Shown here one piece after another: positions 60,101 through 64,000 of a DNA stretch of 64,000 nt. Within the stretch, counting starts at the first letter, position 1. The number at the start of each line of letters is the position of its first letter. Origin of the DNA: Cognatilysobacter claricitrinus (GTDB lineage Bacteria > Pseudomonadota > Gammaproteobacteria > Xanthomonadales > Xanthomonadaceae); the NCBI RefSeq assembly GCF_045866565.1, contig NZ_BAAFZV010000001.1, positions 62,001-126,000 of the forward strand. Direction: 5' to 3'. The notes below the pieces were generated by a model that had not been told where the DNA came from, did not search any database, and saw only the letters and a list, made by a program, of their open reading frames with translations. The position numbers were made by a program, and so were the translations under genes.

Positions 60101-63100
60101 CGAGGCGCTCGGCCTCTTCGCGATCGGCGTCGTCAACCGGCTCCGCAACGAACTGTTCGGCGACTGCTGCGTCGTACGCCTGCTCGGACGCCGCGATGCG
60201 TTCCGCTTCGGCCTGCTCCGCCGCGATGCGTTCCTGCTCGACGCGCTCGGCTTCCGCCTGCTCGGCAGCGCTACGCTCGGCTTCGGCGCGCGCCGCGTCT
60301 TCGGCCGCGCGCTGGGCTTCGGCTTCTTCCGCCGCGAGACGATCGGCTTCGGCCTGCTCCGCCGCAATGCGCTGCTGTTCTGCACGCTCGGCCGCGGCGC
60401 GTTCGGCTTCGGCCTGCTCCGCGGCGATGCGCTCGGCGTCGACTCGCGCGATTTCCTCGGCGATGCGCTGCTGTTCCGCCTGCTCGGCGGCGATACGCTC
60501 GGCTTCCGCCTGCGCGGCTTCCAGCTGTTCGAAATCTTCCGCGGCCGATGCCTCGACCGGATCGACCGGCATCGCCTGGCGCGCGTCCGGCAGGCTGTCG
60601 CGCAGCGCGACGACGCGCTCGGCGAGGCCTTCGAAACGCGGCACGTGCGGGCGGTCGGCCTGCAGGCGCGCAAGCGTCGTACGGATCGCGGCAGCGACCT
60701 CGGCGATCGCTTCGACGCCATCGTGCGTCGCCGGCGTACCCGCGGCGAGCAGGCGCTTGATGTACGCCTCGGTCGGACCGGTGATCGCCGGGATCACCGG
60801 CACCTCGGTCATCGCGAATGCGCCATTGAGCGTGTGGATTGCGCGCTGCAGACGGTCTTCGGCACGCAGCGGTTCGCGACGCGCGCTTTCCAGCCAGTCG
60901 TCGATCGTCGCGAGGTGGCCGTCGACTTCCGTCGCGAGGATCTCGAGCAACACCGGATCGACGTACGCGGGCTCGCCCGGATCTTCGACCGGCAGCGCAA
61001 CGACAACCGGCGCGGCCTCGACGACCGCTTCGACCGGCGTAACGACCGGTGCGGCGGCCGCGTCCGGCGCGTAGAAGACCTCTTCGCCCTTCTCGAGGCG
61101 ATCGGCGATCGCTTCCAGGCCGGCCAGGTCGGCCGTTACCGACGCCGTACCCGCGAGGGCGGCGTGGAATTGCGGCAGCGTGGCGACGGCGTGGTCGATG
61201 AGCGACGCGACCGCGGAACTCGGCGGACGCGTGCCATCGAGCACGCGGTTGAGCATGTTCTCGATCTTCCAGCTGAACTCGCCGAGCACCTTGGCGCCGA
61301 CGAGGCGGCCGCTGCCCTTGAGCGTATGGAAGACGCGGCGCACCGAGCGCAGGCGCTCGAGATCATCCGGCTTGGACTTCCAGTTCGCGATGTAACTCGC
61401 GACGTTGTCCATTTCCTCCGACAGCTCCTCGAGGAAGACCTCGCGGATGTCGTCGTCGATGTCCGCATTGGATTCGAAGCCACCGAACACCACGCCGACC
61501 GGCGCGACCGGCGCCATTTCGACCGGCACGATCGAATCGAGCGCGCTCGCGTCGACCGCCACCGACTCGTGCACGACGGGCGTCTCTTCATCGCGCGCCT
61601 GCAGGTCGATGACCGCCAGCGATTCCGCGATATGCTCCAGAACGGCTTCGTCCTCGCCCGCTTCGACGATCGGCGTGGCCGACGCATCGACGGATTCCGG
61701 GTGCAGCGCCTCCGCGATCGCGGCATCGACCGCCGGTTCGGCGTCGACGGCAGGCGACGCTTCGACGTGCGCCGGCGCGGCCGGGATCGGCCAGTAGCTC
61801 AGCGATTCCAGGCTCGACTGTGCGATGTCGAGCATGCCGTCGCGGTTCGGACGGTGGTCGCGCAATGCTTCGAGGAAGTACTCGAGGCTGGCGAGCGCAT
61901 CGGCGAGCGCGTCGAGCTCGGCGCTGGTCGGCACGTGGTGGCGGTCGATGAGCTCGCGCTGCGAATAGCGCGCGATCGCATCGAGATAGTTGGCTGGCGC
62001 CGGCAGGTGCACCATGCGCATCGCGCCGGCGACTTCGTCGAGCAGGCGGGGCACTTCCGCGAGTTCGGCATGGTCCCAACCGGTTTCGACGAATGCGACG
62101 AACGACTGGCGCGCGTCGCCGAAGTTGGCGATCGCCTCGCGCACGACAATGTCGAGCACCTTGCGCGACTCGCGTGCGAGCGCGGTGTCGCCTTCGTCCT
62201 GGTCTTCGAGGCCGAGGCGTGCAACCTGGTCGTCGAGCGATGCATCGACGTAGAGCAGCGCGCCGGCGATGTCGAGCAACGCGTGTTCGTCTGCCGTGCG
62301 GCGGCCGTTGACCACGTCCGACATCGCGTCGCGCTGCTGCATGACGACGCCGCGGGCAGTGCCCAGGCCCATCATGCCGAGCGTGTCGCCGACCTGCGTC
62401 AGCGCATCGACCTGCGGGCGGAGTTCCGCCACGTCGATGCGGCCGGTGCGCAAATGGATGTCGAGCGCGTCCTTGACGCGCATCAAGTCTTCCTTGATCG
62501 CCGCCGAGACCGTGTCGAGCAGCGCGCGGTTGCGACCGCTTAGCGAGCCGCGCGCATGCGCGATCTCGCTTTCGCTCGGACGCTGCGCGTCGAGGTCGAA
62601 GGTTTCGCGGATGTCGTCCAGGCGCGGATGCGAGGCACCGCTGTGGGCGACGTGATAGAGCAGCTGGCGCGTGGGCTCCGCGGCGAGGTCGCCAGCGGAC
62701 AGCTCCATCGCGTCCTGTGCGGTGTCGTGCACGCCGCGCTCGACGCCGGCGAACGCCTGGCGCAGGCCACGGCTGGTCGGCATCGCGCCATCGGCGATCG
62801 CCATGGCGACGCCTTCTGCGACCCAGAGCATGCGCAAACGGGCTTCGTTGCCACCGGCGCGCATCAGCTCGCCGATCGCGCCGACGATGGCGCGCGCATC
62901 GGCCGGGTCGCCGGCCTCCGGCCATGCGGCCAGCGCGGTCGACAGACGCTCGGCCGCAGCATTCGCGTCGGCGTTCGCGTCCGCGGCTTCCGCGGCGGGC
63001 ACCGGCACATCGATGTCCGGCGCGAACAGCATGCTTTCGCTCAGGCCCGCTTCGCCGCGCGCGGCGCGCAGCTCGTTGAGCAGCGGCAGCAGCACGATCG

Positions 63101-63449
63101 GAATGTCGCGATGGCCGCCCTGCAGGCGCTCCAGATAGTCGGGCAGCTGCACGACACCACGCAGCAGCGCCGCGCAGGCTTCGTCGCGGTCGGCGACGTC
63201 ACCCGTCTGCAGCGCGGACGCGAGGCGTTCCATCTCGGTCGCGACCATCGCGGGCGCGTCGAGCTCGATCATGTGCAGCGTTCCGCGCACCTGGTGCAGG
63301 TGCGTGGAGCAGGCGCGCATGCGCGCGGAGTCGGTCGGATCCTCCAGGAACGCTTCGATTTCCTGACGCGCGAGGCGGAGGGTTTCGTCGAGTTCCGGCT
63401 TGATCCAGCCGAGGGTGGTTGTATCGATCACTTCACGCATCGCGATCAT
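57108..63449 (-). CDS. Pilus chemosensory hybrid histidine kinase ChpA/PilL
   Basis: Giant CheA-type kinase controlling type IV pilus motility and surface sensing, 2113 residues. N-terminal Hpt-like domain with H52 (HQVRGT). An Hpt-like domain lacking His follows (region of VGDTLGMMGLG). Further Hpt domains have H708 (FHTLKGS), H872 (IHTLNGA) and H1378 (LHTLKGG). An Ala/Glu-rich helix fills about 976-1300. Then dimerisation, HATPase (RNAVAHGLESPEKR; VGDDGRGLD), CheW-like and C-terminal receiver domains (phospho-acceptor D2039 in LLDIEMPRMDG). ATG at 63449 has GAGG seven bases upstream; a GTG 10 codons earlier is less likely. Confidence 0.93.
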   Translation of the reverse strand: MIAMREVIDTTTLGWIKPELDETLRLARQEIEAFLEDPTDSARMRACSTHLHQVRGTLHMIELDAPAMVATEMERLASALQTGDVADRDEACAALLRGVVQLPDYLERLQGGHRDIPIVLLPLLNELRAARGEAGLSESMLFAPDIDVPVPAAEAADANADANAAAERLSTALAAWPEAGDPADARAIVGAIGELMRAGGNEARLRMLWVAEGVAMAIADGAMPTSRGLRQAFAGVERGVHDTAQDAMELSAGDLAAEPTRQLLYHVAHSGASHPRLDDIRETFDLDAQRPSESEIAHARGSLSGRNRALLDTVSAAIKEDLMRVKDALDIHLRTGRIDVAELRPQVDALTQVGDTLGMMGLGTARGVVMQQRDAMSDVVNGRRTADEHALLDIAGALLYVDASLDDQVARLGLEDQDEGDTALARESRKVLDIVVREAIANFGDARQSFVAFVETGWDHAELAEVPRLLDEVAGAMRMVHLPAPANYLDAIARYSQRELIDRHHVPTSAELDALADALASLEYFLEALRDHRPNRDGMLDIAQSSLESLSYWPIPAAPAHVEASPAVDAEPAVDAAIAEALHPESVDASATPIVEAGEDEAVLEHIAESLAVIDLQARDEETPVVHESVAVDASALDSIVPVEMAPVAPVGVVFGGFESNADIDDDIREVFLEELSEEMDNVASYIANWKSKPDDLERLRSVRRVFHTLKGSGRLVGAKVLGEFSWKIENMLNRVLDGTRPPSSAVASLIDHAVATLPQFHAALAGTASVTADLAGLEAIADRLEKGEEVFYAPDAAAAPVVTPVEAVVEAAPVVVALPVEDPGEPAYVDPVLLEILATEVDGHLATIDDWLESARREPLRAEDRLQRAIHTLNGAFAMTEVPVIPAITGPTEAYIKRLLAAGTPATHDGVEAIAEVAAAIRTTLARLQADRPHVPRFEGLAERVVALRDSLPDARQAMPVDPVEASAAEDFEQLEAAQAEAERIAAEQAEQQRIAEEIARVDAERIAAEQAEAERAAAERAEQQRIAAEQAEADRLAAEEAEAQRAAEDAARAEAERSAAEQAEAERVEQERIAAEQAEAERIAASEQAYDAAVAEQFVAEPVDDADREEAERLAAEQAEAERLEQERIAAEHAEAERLAAEHAEAERVAAEEAARAEAERVAAEQAETERIAAEQAEADCLEQERIAAENAEADRLAAEEAARVEAERAAADEAARIEAERVAAEQAEARRVEEERLAAERAERERIEAEHAEAERIERERLDAIEHEQARLEAQRAEAERLERMAAEQRMAEQVRVAIAAATAAVESGGAMPSSVADEADPDSALDLTGLDSELVDIFVEEGADLLDHSDGLLAQLRQQPDERETLVGLQRDLHTLKGGARMAGIMAVGELGHVMESLLEAVVDHRSDLGRDGVSLLERGFDRLHAMVTRVGEHRAIGMPLALIAQFEARARGERMPMPAQAAEPQRSTPAVPAPVADLKPLSAPIGDQSHIADDDDIAVRAPQEQVRIRADLLDRLVNYAGEVAIYRARLEQQLGAFRSAIAEMEATNTRMRDQLRRLEIETEAQIVARYKREDTSEATFDPLELDRFSTLQQLTRALSESAADQTSLQATFDDLTRQYDTLLLQQSRVSSELQEGLMRTRMVPFDGLLPRLRRVVRQASGETGKHVLLKLEGTQGELDRNVLERMTAPLEHMLRNAVAHGLESPEKRVASGKTEEGTIRIAVRREGSEVVLEVGDDGRGLDREAIRRRGVERGLIRSDVALAESDLDMLIFEPGFSTADEVSRLAGRGVGMDVVASEVRQLGGTIDIRTTKGSGTTFTLRLPQTLAVTQAVFVRIGETAFAVPIASVRGVGRISREELAKSMESEDGGTYRYGGEDYAVHDLGRLLGGTPAKAEGLLQVPLLLIRAGELRAAVTVDQVIGNREIVVKPVGPQVASVPGIFGATIMGDGRVVVILDVAPLVRRQATLPRDFQPVVVQVEKRVVPLVMVVDDSVTMRKVTGRVLERHGYEVVTAKDGIDALERMAERVPDLMLLDIEMPRMDGYELAGAMKGESRLRDVPIIMITSRTGEKHRQRAFELGVNRYLGKPYQEPELMRNVNELLEQVHAHE
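59550..60530. repeat. Degenerate short tandem repeat encoding the Ala/Glu-rich helix of ChpA
   Basis: About 980 bases in which units of roughly 21-30 bases recur with variation, each encoding variants of AEAERIAAEQ or AERLAAEQAE. The protein segment is almost wholly Ala, Glu, Arg and Gln with few hydrophobic residues, the composition of a single alpha-helix or extended coiled coil. The repeats also keep an unrelated frame open on the plus strand. Confidence 0.85.
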
Positions 63450-63558
63450 CGTGCACCTCGCGCCCGAGCGGCCGTGCACAACGCACTCCCTGGTGGGAGC
63501 GCGGTCGCGTCGCGGCAGTCAGGTGCGTGCCAATTCATTCTTCAGGTCGTCCGTTCGA

Positions 63559-64000
63559 TCAGGCCGGGAGCTTGAAGTCGGCGACCGAGCGACGAAGGTC
63601 CGCCGCCAGCTGCGCGAGGTTTCCAATCGAGGCCGCCGTCTGGCTCGCACCCTGCGAGGTCTGCGCGGTGATCGATTGAATCGTGGTCATCGTCTGCGTG
63701 ATGTTCGTTGCAGCGAACGACTGCTGCTGCGCGGCCTGCGAGATGCCCTGAATGAGGGTCGAGAGGTCGGTCGAGACCTTTTCGATCTCGCCCAGCGCGG
63801 TACCCGCGTCCTCGGCCAGTCGTGCACCGGCGACGACTTCCGACGTCGTCTGCTCCATCGACGAGACCGCTTCGTTGGTATCGCTCTGAATCGTCTGGAC
63901 CAGCGTTTCGATTCGCTTCGTCGCGTTGGACGCGCGTTCTGCAAGGCGCTGCACTTCGTCGGCGACGACCGCGAAGCCGCGGCCCGCTTCACCGGCCGAG
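63559..64000 (-). CDS. pilJ: Type IV pilus methyl-accepting chemotaxis protein PilJ, C-terminal part (cut by window edge)
   Basis: The last 147 residues of a methyl-accepting chemoreceptor; the gene enters from the right edge. The visible start SAGEAGRGFAVVADEV is the end of the universally conserved hairpin tip that binds CheA/CheW. It is followed by the returning coiled coil (QRLAERASNATKRIETLV... GTALGEIEKVSTDLSTLIQGI) and a short tail ending DFKLPA. There is no C-terminal pentapeptide for CheR tethering. Identification as PilJ rather than another receptor comes from its place 109 bases upstream of chpA. Confidence 0.88.
   Translation of the reverse strand, partial: SAGEAGRGFAVVADEVQRLAERASNATKRIETLVQTIQSDTNEAVSSMEQTTSEVVAGARLAEDAGTALGEIEKVSTDLSTLIQGISQAAQQQSFAATNITQTMTTIQSITAQTSQGASQTAASIGNLAQLAADLRRSVADFKLPA

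Noticed and set aside
59550..60530. Periodic repeats suggestive of a CRISPR array
   Set aside because: Units are 21-30 bases, variable, have no unique spacers and lie in frame inside chpA, encoding an Ala/Glu helix.
56883..62543. Open frame of 1886 codons on the plus strand
   Set aside because: It lies opposite chpA and cheB and is kept open by GC-rich codon structure and the Ala/Glu repeat. The product is Arg/His/Phe-rich without domains, whereas the minus frame has unmistakable Hpt, HATPase, CheW and receiver motifs.

Overview
The window is a dense, GC-rich bacterial chromosome segment with almost entirely housekeeping content. Gene order and protein types point to the Xanthomonadaceae/Lysobacteraceae (Gammaproteobacteria), plausibly Lysobacter or a close relative. 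The supporting signs are pilMNOPQ divergent from a class A penicillin-binding protein gene; the spoT-rpoZ-gmk-yicC / rph-rdgB-hemW block; lptD-surA-pdxA-rsmA-apaG-apaH; a PilJ/ChpA chemosensory locus; and a secreted aqualysin-like subtilase. The genus is inference. I saw no tRNA, rRNA, insertion sequence, prophage or CRISPR array.

Layout. 1-6.1 kb: type IV pilus inner-membrane alignment genes pilM-N-O-P and the 5' end of pilQ (minus strand), divergent from mrcA. 6.2-12.8 kb: an uncharacterised conserved gene, gltA, rpmE2, a nucleoside hydrolase, recG, ridA and a small membrane protein. 12.8-17.4 kb: a small unknown gene, spoT, rpoZ, gmk, yicC. 17.5-20.5 kb: rph, rdgB, a two-helix membrane protein and hemW, partly translationally coupled. 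20.6-25.9 kb: a cyclic-di-GMP-flavoured group (DUF1631 protein, PilZ protein, CHASE-PAS-GGDEF-EAL enzyme). 25.9-35.2 kb: pepQ, fluC, msrB, then the outer-membrane biogenesis/pyridoxal/ribosome maturation run lptD-surA-pdxA-rsmA-apaG-apaH. 35.3-42.1 kb: folA, thyA, lgt, two TPM-domain proteins, LemA, a TerC-family protein, dgkA and an exported isoaspartyl peptidase. 42.1-43.6 kb: a subtilase with its own leader region and terminator. 43.7-49.3 kb: a two-component system followed by a MacA/MacB-type export system, all on the minus strand. 49.3-54.7 kb: small membrane proteins, mazG-cysQ-nudE, bioA-rsmE. 54.8-64 kb: the pilus chemosensory genes (CheW-like, CheB-like, a 2113-residue ChpA/PilL hybrid kinase, and the 3' end of pilJ).

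The two ends are functionally linked: the left end encodes the pilus alignment complex and secretin, and the right end the signalling array that controls pilus activity. The PilZ/GGDEF-EAL group may feed into the same surface behaviour (inference).

Most notable observations: the CheB-like protein of the pilus chemosensory operon has lost all three catalytic residues of the methylesterase; ChpA carries about 325 residues of Ala/Glu-rich helical repeat between its phosphotransfer domains; three genes (rsmA, apaG, bioA) have -10 elements placed so that transcription would start at or next to the ATG; the MacA-like adaptor has an internally duplicated helical insertion; ApaH has a basic disordered tail.
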